Source: RYN-230 sp963834705 (lineage in GTDB: Bacteria; Actinomycetota; Actinomycetes; Streptosporangiales; Streptosporangiaceae). Taken from it: a stretch of DNA of 64,000 bases. The DNA is taken from positions 186,001 to 250,000 of the forward strand of contig CAWICV010000013.1 in NCBI GenBank assembly GCA_963834705.1. The letters run 5' to 3'. Every line of letters begins with the position of its first letter. Within the stretch, counting starts at the first letter, position 1. Position numbers and translations under genes: made by a program. Under the pieces are notes generated by a model that saw only the letters and a program-made list of their open reading frames with translations, was not told where the DNA came from and did no database searches. Positions 1-8,073 of this stretch are shown here, piece by piece.

Positions 1-26
1 GCCAACAACCTCAACCACACTTCAAG

Positions 27-977
27 TCAAGCGGCGGCCCGCGCCCGCACCGCCAGCACTGGCCGCTGCTGGCCGGCCCGCAGCGCCGCCCTGATCTCCG
101 CCCCGACCCGGTCCGGCTCGGTGTGAACCTGATGCGGGGTGAAGTGCAGCACCATGATCCCGCGCGCGGTCATCCGGCTATGCCGGGCCAGCGTGCGCTC
201 CCAGTCCTCCGGCGACAGGTGCCATTCCCGGGAGTCCACTTCGGCTGCCACCCCTGCGTCCGGCCACCACGCGTCCGGCATACCCAGGAACTCGTCCCCC
301 GCGAACAGCCGTGCGTTGAACATCGGCCTGGGCAGCCCGGCTTGGATGATCAGGTTCCGCAGGTCTCCCTCGGCCACCGACCGCACCCCGTCCGCCACCT
401 CGCCCAGCGCCCGCCGCAACCACCCCGACTGTTTCCGCGGTGTGTCCGCCAACTCCCTGGCCAGCACGTCCAATTTGCAGAACCGGCCCTGCACGGAATG
501 CGCCACCAGCGCCCGGAACTCACGGAAGCTGCACAGTTCGCGCGCGGCGTCCGCAATCGCCCGGGGTGCCATGGTGAAGTGCACCGGCCCGTCCACGCAG
601 ACGTATTCCGGCATCCGCGTCGTCGGCCACACCTGGACAAAGGCGCGGTCCTGACGGGCGCGGCCGCGGCGGACCAGTACGGTGATCACCGAGTGGTCCG
701 GCACTCTGAGCCCAAGCCGCCGTAACGCGGCCAGGCCAGTGATCGCGCTGCCCCGGCCTGCATAGCGCAGCGCGGCAATCTCGAGCTGCCGCCTGGTCGG
801 CGTCCCCGTGACCGTCAGATAGACCCCCGGCAGCAGCCGCTGCCACGGCCCACCATCCGGCTGAATACGGCGTTCTAACTGCCGTCTCGTCAGGCCAGTG
901 CCGAGCGCCTCCGCCCGGGACACCACCTCGTCCTGCTTCCGCAGCAAGGCCGCAAGAGCGTCTGGTGAGTCTCCCAT
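27..977 (-). CDS. AbiEi-like winged-helix protein with C-terminal DUF559 nuclease-like domain
   Basis: The N-terminal ~90 residues resemble the AbiEi-type winged helix (VVSRAEALGTGLTRRQLERR, then WQRLLPGVYL). The last ~100 residues look like the DUF559/Vsr-type PD-(D/E)XK fold, with PDAWW, then AEVDS, then an HSRM helix. Proteins of this layout are common in actinomycetes, often as orphans; no toxin partner is visible here and the role is unknown. The frame stays open up to a GTG at 1043 and an ATG at 1022. I prefer the ATG at 977 because it gives the usual ~15 residues before the helix motif, although no strong ribosome site precedes it. A 15-bp inverted repeat covers the upstream region. 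Confidence 0.7.
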   Translation of the reverse strand: MGDSPDALAALLRKQDEVVSRAEALGTGLTRRQLERRIQPDGGPWQRLLPGVYLTVTGTPTRRQLEIAALRYAGRGSAITGLAALRRLGLRVPDHSVITVLVRRGRARQDRAFVQVWPTTRMPEYVCVDGPVHFTMAPRAIADAARELCSFREFRALVAHSVQGRFCKLDVLARELADTPRKQSGWLRRALGEVADGVRSVAEGDLRNLIIQAGLPRPMFNARLFAGDEFLGMPDAWWPDAGVAAEVDSREWHLSPEDWERTLARHSRMTARGIMVLHFTPHQVHTEPDRVGAEIRAALRAGQQRPVLAVRARAAA

Positions 978-1017
978 GCCCGCAGCCTGCCAGCCCACGG
1001 CGACAATTCCGGCCCCG

Positions 1018-1077
1018 CCCATGTTGATGTTGACGTAGGCCACCTCCAGCGGTGACCTAGAACAACATCAACATGGG
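1018..1077. repeat. Perfect 15-bp inverted repeat at the 5' end of the AbiEi-like gene
   Basis: Arms 1018-1032 (CCCATGTTGATGTTG) and 1063-1077 are exact reverse complements with a 30-bp spacer. The pair covers the alternative start codons of the minus-strand gene, so it could be an operator or an RNA hairpin over the translation start. Function is inferred only. Confidence 0.6.
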
Positions 1078-1123
1078 AGCTGAAAGGGATGTGACTGGTG
1101 GGGGCAGTGTGACTCGTGCCCGC

Positions 1124-1219
1124 GGGCGGCGGCGGTGCGGGCAGCCCGGGGCCGGGGGCGGCGGCGGTGCGGGCAGCCCGGGGCCGGGGGCGGCGGCGGT
1201 GCGGGCAGCCCGGGGCCGG
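1124..1219. repeat. Three exact tandem copies of a 32-bp GC-only-like unit
   Basis: Units are 1124-1155, 1156-1187 and 1188-1219, each holding GGCGGCGGCGGTG followed by CGGGCAGCCCGGGGCCGG. The unit length is not a multiple of three, so it is not a protein repeat. It sits between the divergent AbiEi-like gene and the truncated phosphoribosyltransferase. G-runs could form secondary structure. Confidence 0.85.
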
Positions 1220-1240
1220 GAAACGGGGGAGGATGGAGAG

Positions 1241-1453
1241 GTGGAGTCCGGGGTGGCTGAGCAGCTGGTGCGGACCCGGTGGGGGCGCTTTGAGCTGGGC
1301 ACCGGGTATCACGGGGACGTCTGGCTGGACCTTGATCCGCTGTTCCTGCGGCCGGCCCTGCTGCAGCCGCACATCGAGCGGCTGCAGCAGGCGTGGCCGG
1401 CCGCCGCCTGCCCGCGGTGCGCCAGCGGCACCCCGGTCGAGAAACCCCCATGA
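1241..1453 (+). pseudogene. Truncated phosphoribosyltransferase (orotate PRTase-like N-terminus)
   Basis: From GTG 1241, which has a good GGAGG 8 nt upstream, a 70-residue product reads VRTRWGRFELGTGYHGDVWL, then DLDPLF. This is the N-terminal helix/strand signature of orotate-phosphoribosyltransferase-like proteins, normally ~170-200 aa. The PRPP-binding core is absent: after LQQAWP the sequence becomes unrelated and ends at a TGA that overlaps the next gene's ATG. The likely cause is an internal deletion that fused the 5' end of the gene directly to the methyltransferase gene. The short product may now serve only for translational coupling. Confidence 0.6.
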
Positions 1454-2142
1454 GCGGTACGCAGCCAGATGGCTACGCTGAGCGGCTGGCCGCGTTCGGC
1501 CTTGGCCACGAGGATCTGCGCGCCTGGCACGACAGCGGCCTGCCCGGCGCAGCGTTCGACGACTGGCTGACCGACCGGGTCGCGCGCCGCCCGAGCGGTG
1601 CCCGGGCCCGGCGGGTGTACGGCGCCGAGGACGTGCATGACTTCGCCCGGCGGGCCATCCTCGGCGCGCTCGCCCTCCAGCCCGGCGACCGGCTTCTGGA
1701 GATCGGCTGCGGCGGGGGACTGCTGCTCCGCGACGCGCTAGACACTGGCGTTCAGGCGGCTGGATTGGACCACAGCCCGGACATGGCCGAGCTGGCCGCC
1801 GAGCGCGCGCCGGGCGCGGCGGTGCTGCTGGCCACGGCGGAGCGGCTGCCGTTCGCCACGGGCGCGTTCACCGCCGCGGCCATGTCCGTGGTCTTCTTCT
1901 TTTTCGCCGAGCCGCTCCAGGTGCTGCGGGAATGCGACCGCGTCCTGCGCCCCGGCGGCCGCCTGGCCGTCTTCACCACCGGCCCGGAGCTGCGCGGCAC
2001 CCCGGCCGCACCGGAACCGCTGGCCGCCCGCGGCCACTTCCACTCCGATGCCGAGCTGGCCGCGCTGGCCCGCCAGGCTGGGCTGGCTGAGGTAAAGGTG
2101 CACAATGACCGTGGCGGGCAGCTACTGACCGCACATATTTAA
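1450..2142 (+). CDS. Class I SAM-dependent methyltransferase
   Basis: This 230-aa protein has methyltransferase motif I (LLEIGCGGGLLL), an acidic residue ending strand 2 (GLDHSPDM), ATAERLPF, and the post-motif region VLRPGGRLAVF. The substrate cannot be read from the sequence. The ATG at 1450 overlaps the stop of the truncated phosphoribosyltransferase (ATGA), so its translation is probably coupled to that short frame. It converges on the DNA ligase gene with only 5 bp between stops. Confidence 0.85.
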   Translation: MSGTQPDGYAERLAAFGLGHEDLRAWHDSGLPGAAFDDWLTDRVARRPSGARARRVYGAEDVHDFARRAILGALALQPGDRLLEIGCGGGLLLRDALDTGVQAAGLDHSPDMAELAAERAPGAAVLLATAERLPFATGAFTAAAMSVVFFFFAEPLQVLRECDRVLRPGGRLAVFTTGPELRGTPAAPEPLAARGHFHSDAELAALARQAGLAEVKVHNDRGGQLLTAHI

Positions 2143-2147
2143 CGCCA

Positions 2148-3908
2148 CTACCCGCTGGCGGGCGTCCGCTGCGCCGCGCGGAACAGGCTGGCCAGTTCGC
2201 CGGTGGTGGTGGCGTCGGTGGCCGCCTTGTCGTCGCGATAGCGGCCGGTGAACCGCGGGAACCGCATGGCCAGCCCGGCGTCGTCCTGGATCTGTCCCCA
2301 GGCGGCGGAGTAGTTGGGCGACAGGGTCAGCTCGGCGCTCAGGATCTCCAGCACCAGCCCGGGCTCGAACCAGAAATCGGCCTGCTGCCGGGCGTCCACC
2401 CGGGCGGGCCGCTCGGCGCGGGCCAGCGGGGCCAGCCGCTCCGGCAGCGCGGCCAGGTCGGCATCGGAGAACCCGGTGCCGCACTTGGACACGGTGCGGA
2501 ACACCTCGGCGTCCGGGTCGTACGCGGCCAGCAGCAGCGCGCCGTACACGCCGCGGCGGCGGCCCCGCCCGGCGAACGCGCCCACCACGGCCAGGTCCAC
2601 GGTGTCGGACAGCTCGGTGCGGTAGTCCCGCTTCAGCTTGATCCACTGCCAGCCGCGGGCGCCGGCCCGGTAGCTGGCGTCCGGGCCCACCGACTTGCAC
2701 ACCAGCCCCTCGCAGCCGTCGGTCACCGCCTGCTCGAACCAGGCGTCCAGCGCGGCCGGCTCGGTCATCTCGCTGGCCGTGGTCAGCCGGAGCTGCGGCG
2801 CCGGGGTGATCGCGGCGGCCAGCCGGGCCCGGCGCTCCGGGTACGGCAGCTGGGTCAGGTCCGCCCCGTCGGCGTACAGCAGCTCGAAGCAGAACAGCCC
2901 GACCGGCACATCGCGGACCGCGTCGCTGATGCCGTACTTCCGCCGCCGGAACATGACCTCCTGGAACGGGCGCAGTTCGCCCGCGGCGGCGTCGAACGCG
3001 ACGACCTCGCCCTCCAGGATCGCCTCGGCCGGCCGGAGTCCGGCCCGGAGCAGCTCGACCACGTCGGGGAACTGGCTGCTGACCCGCTCCAGCCGCCGGG
3101 TGTACAGCTCGATCGACCCGTCCGCGGTGCGGTGCGCCTGGACCCGCACCCCGTCGTACTTGTACTCGGCCGCGCACTCGCCGCCCAGCTTGGCCAGGAT
3201 CTCGGCCGCCTCGGACAGCCGCTGGGCCAGCATGACCCGCACCGGGCTGCCCGGCTGGACCTGCAGTTGCTCGACCGCGGCCAGCCCGCCCGCCACCAGC
3301 ACGGCGGCGACCCGGCCCAGGTCGCAGCAGATGTTGTAGCCGCGTTCCAGCACCGGCCGGTCGGCCTTCCCGCCCGCGTACACCTGGGCCAGCGCGTCCA
3401 GGATGGTCGGCGTGCCGATGCCCAGCCGCAGCCCGCCGGTGACCAGCCGGAGCAGGTAGCGGGCTTCCAGCGGGGTGGCCCGGGTGAGCAGCCCGGCCAG
3501 CAGGTCCAGCTTGCGGCCCTGTGAGCCGGGGCCCTCGGCCGCGGCGATCTCGTGCAGCGTGCCGACCACGTCGGTGACCAGCAGGCTGGCCGGCCGCCCG
3601 GCGGCGGTCTTGGTCAGCAGCTGGTCGGCGGCCTGGCCGAGGTCACCGGTCTCCCGGACGCTGCCGGCCACCTGCTCCGGGGTGCAGCCGGTGGCGGTGC
3701 CGACGGCGCGGACCGCGAGCTTCTCGGCCAGGCCCAGGTCGATGCCGGCGAACTCGGGCGCGATCAGCCCCTGGCACAGGTAGCAGACGGTGGGCAGCAG
3801 GCCGGCCGGGGTCGCCGCGAGCAGCTCGGCCAGCCGGGCGGTGAGTGCCAGCCGGCCACTGGCCTGCTCCAGATCGCGGTACGCCTCGGCGATGGTCTGG
3901 TACTGCAC
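2148..3908 (-). CDS. ATP-dependent DNA ligase
   Basis: The 586-aa protein has the ligase layout: an alpha-helical DNA-binding domain (~1-210), then the nucleotidyltransferase domain with motif I EYKYDGVR (adenylated Lys250), motif IIIa/IV (ILEGEVVAFD, EGLVCK) and motif V (WIKLKRDY), then an OB-fold. It joins DNA nicks with ATP. Actinomycetes use NAD-dependent LigA for replication, so this is probably an accessory repair ligase. The frame is open ~60 codons further upstream, but GTG 3908 has a strong AAGGGGGA just ahead and starts at the usual ligase N-terminus. Confidence 0.92.
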   Translation of the reverse strand: MQYQTIAEAYRDLEQASGRLALTARLAELLAATPAGLLPTVCYLCQGLIAPEFAGIDLGLAEKLAVRAVGTATGCTPEQVAGSVRETGDLGQAADQLLTKTAAGRPASLLVTDVVGTLHEIAAAEGPGSQGRKLDLLAGLLTRATPLEARYLLRLVTGGLRLGIGTPTILDALAQVYAGGKADRPVLERGYNICCDLGRVAAVLVAGGLAAVEQLQVQPGSPVRVMLAQRLSEAAEILAKLGGECAAEYKYDGVRVQAHRTADGSIELYTRRLERVSSQFPDVVELLRAGLRPAEAILEGEVVAFDAAAGELRPFQEVMFRRRKYGISDAVRDVPVGLFCFELLYADGADLTQLPYPERRARLAAAITPAPQLRLTTASEMTEPAALDAWFEQAVTDGCEGLVCKSVGPDASYRAGARGWQWIKLKRDYRTELSDTVDLAVVGAFAGRGRRRGVYGALLLAAYDPDAEVFRTVSKCGTGFSDADLAALPERLAPLARAERPARVDARQQADFWFEPGLVLEILSAELTLSPNYSAAWGQIQDDAGLAMRFPRFTGRYRDDKAATDATTTGELASLFRAAQRTPASG

Positions 3909-3913
3909 CGTTC

Positions 3914-3943
3914 CCCCTTCTTGGGCCCCTTCCTGGGCCCCTT
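3914..3943 (-). promoter_or_regulatory. Triple Shine-Dalgarno-like 12-bp repeat before the ligase start
   Basis: On the minus strand AAGGGG occurs three times at an exact 12-nt period (3943-3938, 3931-3926, 3919-3914), separated by CCCAGG/CCCAAG. Only the last copy is correctly spaced (5 nt) from GTG 3908. The other two could be standby ribosome sites or repeat expansion. Confidence 0.5.
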
Positions 3944-4139
3944 CGTCCACCTGATCATTACACGCCGTACTGGCGTTGCTCACTGACCAGGTAACCGTCC
4001 AGGTCCGAGCGTTTGGTAACAAGTAGGTAACGGCAGGGTTGCAGAATCTTCTGTCCAGGGCCCCTCGTGCCGGAGAATCGGTGCGCACTCACCATGCACG
4101 CCGGAAAGTTTGGCAACGATGCCAGGAGGGGCCTTAGGA

Positions 4140-5753
4140 ATGAAGAGACTGCTAGCCATAGCCGCCGCAGCCAGCACGCTGGTAGGCGTGCTGACCACCG
4201 CCGGAACCGCGTCGGCGGGCACCGCGGCACCACCCGCGGCGCACGCCCTGGCCTGGGGGAAGTGCGCCGAGACCGACCTGCAGCAGGCTGGCGCGCAGTG
4301 CGCCCTGCTGACCGTCCCGCTCAACTACAGCCACCCGAGCCAGGGCACCATCCAGATCGCGGTGTCGCGGATCAAGCACACCTCGAGCGCGAAGCACTAT
4401 CAGGGCATCATCCTGACCAACCCGGGCGGCCCGGGTGGCAGCGGGCTGGACCTCAACGTCTTCCTCATCGACCAGCTCAAGGCCGAGGGCTCGGCCGCGG
4501 ACAAGGCCGCGGTGGCCGACTACGACTGGATCGGCTTCGACCCGCGCGGCGTCGGCTCCAGCGTCCCGGCGATCACCTGCGCGCCGTTCTACTTCGCTGG
4601 CCCCCGGGAGAACTACAACCCGCGGACCAAGCAGATCCTGAACTACTGGCTGAGCCGGAGCGCCCGGTATGACAAGCGCTGCGCCACGCACAGCGCCGCG
4701 CAGTCCGCGCTGCTGGACAACATGACCACGGTCGACTCCGCCCGGGACATGGACAGCATCCGGGCCGCGCTGGGCCAGCGCCAGATCACCTACTACGGGT
4801 TCTCCTACGGCACCTACCTGGGCCAGGTCTACTCGACGCTGTTCCCGTCGCATGTCCGGCGGCTGATCATGGACAGCAACGTGGACCCGCGCAAGGTGTG
4901 GTACCAGGCCAACCTGGACCAGGACATCGCGTTCAACCGGAACATCAAGATCTGGTTTGGCTGGCTGGCCCAGTACCACTCGTTCTACCACCTCGGCCGG
5001 ACCGAGCAGGCGGTGGAGAAGCGGTTCTACGCGGAGAAGGCCAGGTTGTTCAAGCACCCGATCCAGGGCGTGGTCGGGCCGGACGAGTGGACCGACGTCT
5101 TCCTGGAGGCCGGGTACTACGAGCAGACCTGGCTGCAATGGGGCAGCGCGTTCGCGAACTGGGCCAACACGCACAGCAAGAAGGCCGGCGCGGCGATCGT
5201 GAACCTCTACAACGGGGTCGACACGCCAGGCAACGACAACTCGTTCGCCGTCTACAACGCGGTGCAGTGCACCGACGTGCAGTGGCCGACCAGCTGGGCC
5301 GTGTGGCAGCGGGACAACGACCGGGTCAACAAGATCGCCCCGTTCGAGACCTGGGACAACGCCTGGTTCAACGCCCCGTGCCTGCACTGGCCCGCGCCCG
5401 CCTCGCGGCAGACCCCGATGCAGATCAACGGCAGCGGGATCAAGAGCGCGCTGCTGATCGACGAGACGCTGGACGCGGCCACCCCATTCGAGGGCAGCCT
5501 GGAGGTCCGCCACCTGTTCCCGAACTCGGTGCTGCTGGCCGAGCCGGGTGGCACCACGCACGCCGACTCGCTGTCCGGCGACCTGTGCGTGGACAACACC
5601 ATCGCCAACTACCTGGCCAATGGCGTGCTGCCACCACGCAAGCCGAACGCGCCGTGGGACAAAACCTGTAAGCCACTGCCCAGGCCGGTCCCGAGCAGCA
5701 GCAGCGCCAGCTCGGCAGGTGCGATCATCGGGATGGTCCCTGCCCTGCGCTAG
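4140..5753 (+). CDS. Secreted S33-family tripeptidyl aminopeptidase / alpha-beta hydrolase
   Basis: A 537-aa exported hydrolase. It opens with a signal peptide (MKRLLAIAAAASTLVG, then ASAGTAA) and carries the TAP-family oxyanion segment NPGGPGGSG, the nucleophile elbow GFSYGTYLG (Ser222), an acid at Asp445 (ETLDAATP) and a likely His474 in TTHADS. Relatives such as Streptomyces SlpD/E and Tap remove N-terminal tripeptides outside the cell. ATG 4140 has AGGAGG 12 nt upstream; an in-frame ATG at 4110 would bury the signal peptide. A strong hairpin follows the stop. Confidence 0.9.
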   Translation: MKRLLAIAAAASTLVGVLTTAGTASAGTAAPPAAHALAWGKCAETDLQQAGAQCALLTVPLNYSHPSQGTIQIAVSRIKHTSSAKHYQGIILTNPGGPGGSGLDLNVFLIDQLKAEGSAADKAAVADYDWIGFDPRGVGSSVPAITCAPFYFAGPRENYNPRTKQILNYWLSRSARYDKRCATHSAAQSALLDNMTTVDSARDMDSIRAALGQRQITYYGFSYGTYLGQVYSTLFPSHVRRLIMDSNVDPRKVWYQANLDQDIAFNRNIKIWFGWLAQYHSFYHLGRTEQAVEKRFYAEKARLFKHPIQGVVGPDEWTDVFLEAGYYEQTWLQWGSAFANWANTHSKKAGAAIVNLYNGVDTPGNDNSFAVYNAVQCTDVQWPTSWAVWQRDNDRVNKIAPFETWDNAWFNAPCLHWPAPASRQTPMQINGSGIKSALLIDETLDAATPFEGSLEVRHLFPNSVLLAEPGGTTHADSLSGDLCVDNTIANYLANGVLPPRKPNAPWDKTCKPLPRPVPSSSSASSAGAIIGMVPALR

Positions 5754-5776
5754 CGCGCACGGCCTGCTGAGTACAC

Positions 5777-5810
5777 CGGGCCGCCCAGCCACACCAGGCT
5801 GGGCGGCCCG
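5777..5810 (+). terminator. Hairpin terminator after the S33 peptidase
   Basis: Arms 5777-5790 and 5797-5810 form a perfect 14-bp GC-rich stem with a 6-nt loop (ACACCA), 24 nt past the stop. There is no long U-tract, as is usual in actinomycetes. Confidence 0.8.
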
Positions 5811-5884
5811 TCGCTGTATCAGCGCTGCGGCCAGGTGCTCCTACTCAGCGACGGCGGTTGCCGCCGCGAACGGGGGGAAGAGTC

Positions 5885-6145
5885 ATGGACAGCGTGGTGG
5901 AGTTCCTGGACTGCCCGGCCTACCTGGATAGCCGGGGCGCGAGCCGGTGCGGGCTGCCGGCCGAGGTGCAGGAACGGTATACGGTCCGCTCGACCGACGG
6001 GCCGCTGGAGAGCGCCCGCATCCGGTGCCCGCGTGGTCACTGGTTCAACGGCCCGGTCGAGTCATTGACCTGGGACAAGGTGCCGCAGGCAGCGGCCAGG
6101 CTGGCCGGGCTGCTGGGCACGGTGCACGGGACGGATCGGCGCTAA
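5885..6145 (+). CDS. Small Cys/His protein, paralog of the 15.6-kb gene
   Basis: An 86-aa cytoplasmic protein of unknown function. Conserved blocks are CPAYL, RCGLPAEV, STDGPLE and IRCPRGHWF, then GPVESL. Three Cys and one His could bind a metal such as zinc. The same blocks occur in order in the 80-aa protein at 15560-15802, so the two are paralogs. ATG 5885 is preceded by GGGGGGAAG. This copy stands alone behind the peptidase terminator, while the other heads an operon with DUF1326 and DUF2182. Confidence 0.75.
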   Translation: MDSVVEFLDCPAYLDSRGASRCGLPAEVQERYTVRSTDGPLESARIRCPRGHWFNGPVESLTWDKVPQAAARLAGLLGTVHGTDRR

Positions 6146-6270
6146 CTGGCCAGGTAGGCGACGCCGGTCTCCTGGGTGCCGAACCGGACGACGGCATGCC
6201 AGGTACGACGGCTGGCCCCCGGCCGGCTAACCGGTGGCAGCCACCCGGGCGACAGCCCGAGCCTGGCTGG

Positions 6271-6546
6271 TCAGATCCTCAGGTGGCGCAGCGCGCCGCC
6301 GACGATCCGGGCACCGACCGCGCCAGCGGCACCGGTCAGCACGCCGCGGGTGATCACCGGCCCGTGCTCGGCGCCAAAGTTCTTGCCGGCCCGGATCACC
6401 GGGGTCGCCGCCTCGCTGAACCCGTCGGCGAAAGCGCCGTTGTTCGTCGAGGCGTCATACATGCCTTTTGCCAGTCCAGCACCGATAGCCACTGGCGAGA
6501 CGACAACCACGCTGACGTTCGACCAGAACTCGCTCGAATTCTCCAC
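6271..6546 (-). CDS. Hypothetical protein, 91 aa
   Basis: Not recognised. From GTG 6546, which has GGGAGG 9 nt upstream, the protein has a hydrophobic stretch (VSVVVVSPVAIGAGLA) and a Gly/Ala-rich C-terminus (GVLTGAAGAVGARIVGGAL). This suggests membrane association or a glycine-zipper-like surface. Coding is supported by the ribosome site and by composition, not by a known family. Confidence 0.45.
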   Translation of the reverse strand: MENSSEFWSNVSVVVVSPVAIGAGLAKGMYDASTNNGAFADGFSEAATPVIRAGKNFGAEHGPVITRGVLTGAAGAVGARIVGGALRHLRI

Positions 6547-6725
6547 CTGCTGTGTCCTCCCATGAGGCCTCAGGAGACGTACATCCATTATGAGTTATCC
6601 GCTGCCCAGCCCGCGCCAGCACGCAGCCGCGTATCTCATCCTGGCCGGCCTGGCCCACCGCCCACCAGGGTGCGGGCTCCACACCTGTGGTGGGCCTGGC
6701 ACCACCGCGCGGGGTCAAGGCAGCA

Positions 6726-6915
6726 TCACTCCGGCCAGGGTGAGCGCACTGCCAGCACGAACAAGGCCGCCGCCACGGCCAGGAACGTGATGCGCGGGCG
6801 GCCCGCCGAGGCGGCGGGCCCAGAAGATCACGGCCGGGAACGCGATCAGCAGCATCCGCGCGTGCTGGGCCCCGACCAACCAGGCTCTGGCTGTGACGTT
6901 TCTGACAACTGAGCG
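6726..6915 (-). pseudogene. Frameshifted C-terminal remnant of a polytopic membrane protein
   Basis: Reading leftward, one frame gives TARAWLVGAQHARMLLIAFP, then AVIFWARRLGGPP. A one-base shift then continues as RITFLAVAAALFVLAVRSPW and stops at 6726. Together they look like the last two transmembrane helices of an integral membrane protein, perhaps a glycosyltransferase. Nothing upstream continues it. Called from composition and the neat frame joint only. Confidence 0.3.
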
Positions 6916-7038
6916 GGTTGTGCAATCCTTTGCAGGCGCACCCGGTAGCCTCTCTCCTGGCCAACAGCAACGTGACCCAGACCCGGGAAGCGGGGGGACT
7001 TCAGCGCCGAAGGGGTCACCCGGCGGGAGGGTGTATCC

Positions 7039-7308
7039 ATGGCATTGATTGGCGGTCCGAAGGTCATCGCCCGGGTCAGCAGCAGTTCAGCCAACGCCCT
7101 CGCGGTGATGTCCTTCGAATGGATCATGCGGGCCGACGGGCAGGTGTGCTATCGGCTGACCAAAGTCGACGGCCGTTCGGAACGGAACCCATGGACGCCG
7201 GTCACCCAGTTGCAGCCGGCCGAACTGCACACGTTGGGGCGGGACAAGAGCCGGGCCAAAGCCCTGCTCGATGATCTCGCCCAGCGTCAGGGCCACAGGC
7301 TCGGCTGA
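7039..7308 (+). CDS. Hypothetical protein, 89 aa
   Basis: Not recognised. ATG 7039 has a strong GGCGGGAGGG site 6-8 nt upstream. The protein is soluble and mixed alpha/beta, with FEWIMRADGQVCYRLTKVDG near the middle and a basic C-terminus (DDLAQRQGHRLG). It precedes the methyltransferase gene by under 70 bp on the same strand, so the two may be co-transcribed. Confidence 0.6.
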   Translation: MALIGGPKVIARVSSSSANALAVMSFEWIMRADGQVCYRLTKVDGRSERNPWTPVTQLQPAELHTLGRDKSRAKALLDDLAQRQGHRLG

Positions 7309-7373
7309 GCCATTTGGTATTGGCAGCCGGGCTGACCCGGCTGGCCTCCGGGCCGCTGCATAGGCTCGGCCAG

Positions 7374-8051
7374 GTGACTCCTGATGAACGCTGGCTGGCC
7401 GCGGTCTGGCCGGCGGTCCGCGCCGGGCTGCCAGCTGGCCCGGCCCGGGTGACCGAGCTGGGCTGCGGCCCGCTGGGCGGGTTCGTCCCGATGCTGCGCG
7501 CCGCGGGCTACCAGACGGTCGGCGTCGATCCGGCCGCGCCGCCGGGCACGTGGTACCACCAGGTGGAGTTCGAGGACTACGCCCCGACAGCGCCAGCCGA
7601 CGCCGTGCTGGCCTGCACCTCTTTGCACCACGTAGCCGACCTGGACCGGGTCCTGGCGCTGATCCAAGCGGCCCTGGTGCCCGGCGGCACTCTGATGATG
7701 GTGGAGTGGGCCCGGGAACGATTCGACGAGGCCACCGCGCGCTGGTGCTGCGCCCGGCTGCCGTCGGCCACCCGCCAGCCCAGCTGGCTGCAGGAATTGT
7801 GTAGCCAATGGCGCGAATCCGGGCAGCCCTGGGACGCCTGCTGCCGCTCCTGGGCGGCGGCGGAACGCCTGCACGCCGCCCAGGACATCCTGCGGGCGCT
7901 CGACCGCCGGTTTGCGGCCACCGCCCCGGTCAGCTACGGCCCGTACTTCTTCCCGGACCTGGCGGACACGACGGACCAGGACGAGCAGGCCGCAATCGAT
8001 AGCGGCCTGATCCAGCCCGGCCGCATCCACTACACCGGCCGCCGCCGCTGA
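7374..8051 (+). CDS. SAM-dependent methyltransferase
   Basis: About 225 aa with motif I (VTELGCGPLGGF), a motif II acid (VGVDPAAPPG), SLHHVADLDRVL and VPGGTLMMVEW. It carries a cysteine-rich central helix (ARWCCARL, DACCRSW). The substrate is not deducible. GTG 7374 gives the usual length, but the frame is open back to a TTG at 7314, six bases after the previous stop, so the start is uncertain. Confidence 0.8.
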   Translation: MTPDERWLAAVWPAVRAGLPAGPARVTELGCGPLGGFVPMLRAAGYQTVGVDPAAPPGTWYHQVEFEDYAPTAPADAVLACTSLHHVADLDRVLALIQAALVPGGTLMMVEWARERFDEATARWCCARLPSATRQPSWLQELCSQWRESGQPWDACCRSWAAAERLHAAQDILRALDRRFAATAPVSYGPYFFPDLADTTDQDEQAAIDSGLIQPGRIHYTGRRR

Positions 8052-8073
8052 CCGGCCGGGGCCGGGCGATGAT

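Noticed and set aside
4152..5792. 546-aa antisense open frame opposite the S33 peptidase
   Set aside because: No start context or family pattern; the opposite strand has signal peptide and catalytic triad.
6146..6270. Minus-strand tail ending WHAVVRFGTQETGVAYLAS just before 6143
   Set aside because: It looks protein-like but too short to assign, with no start or homologous neighbour.
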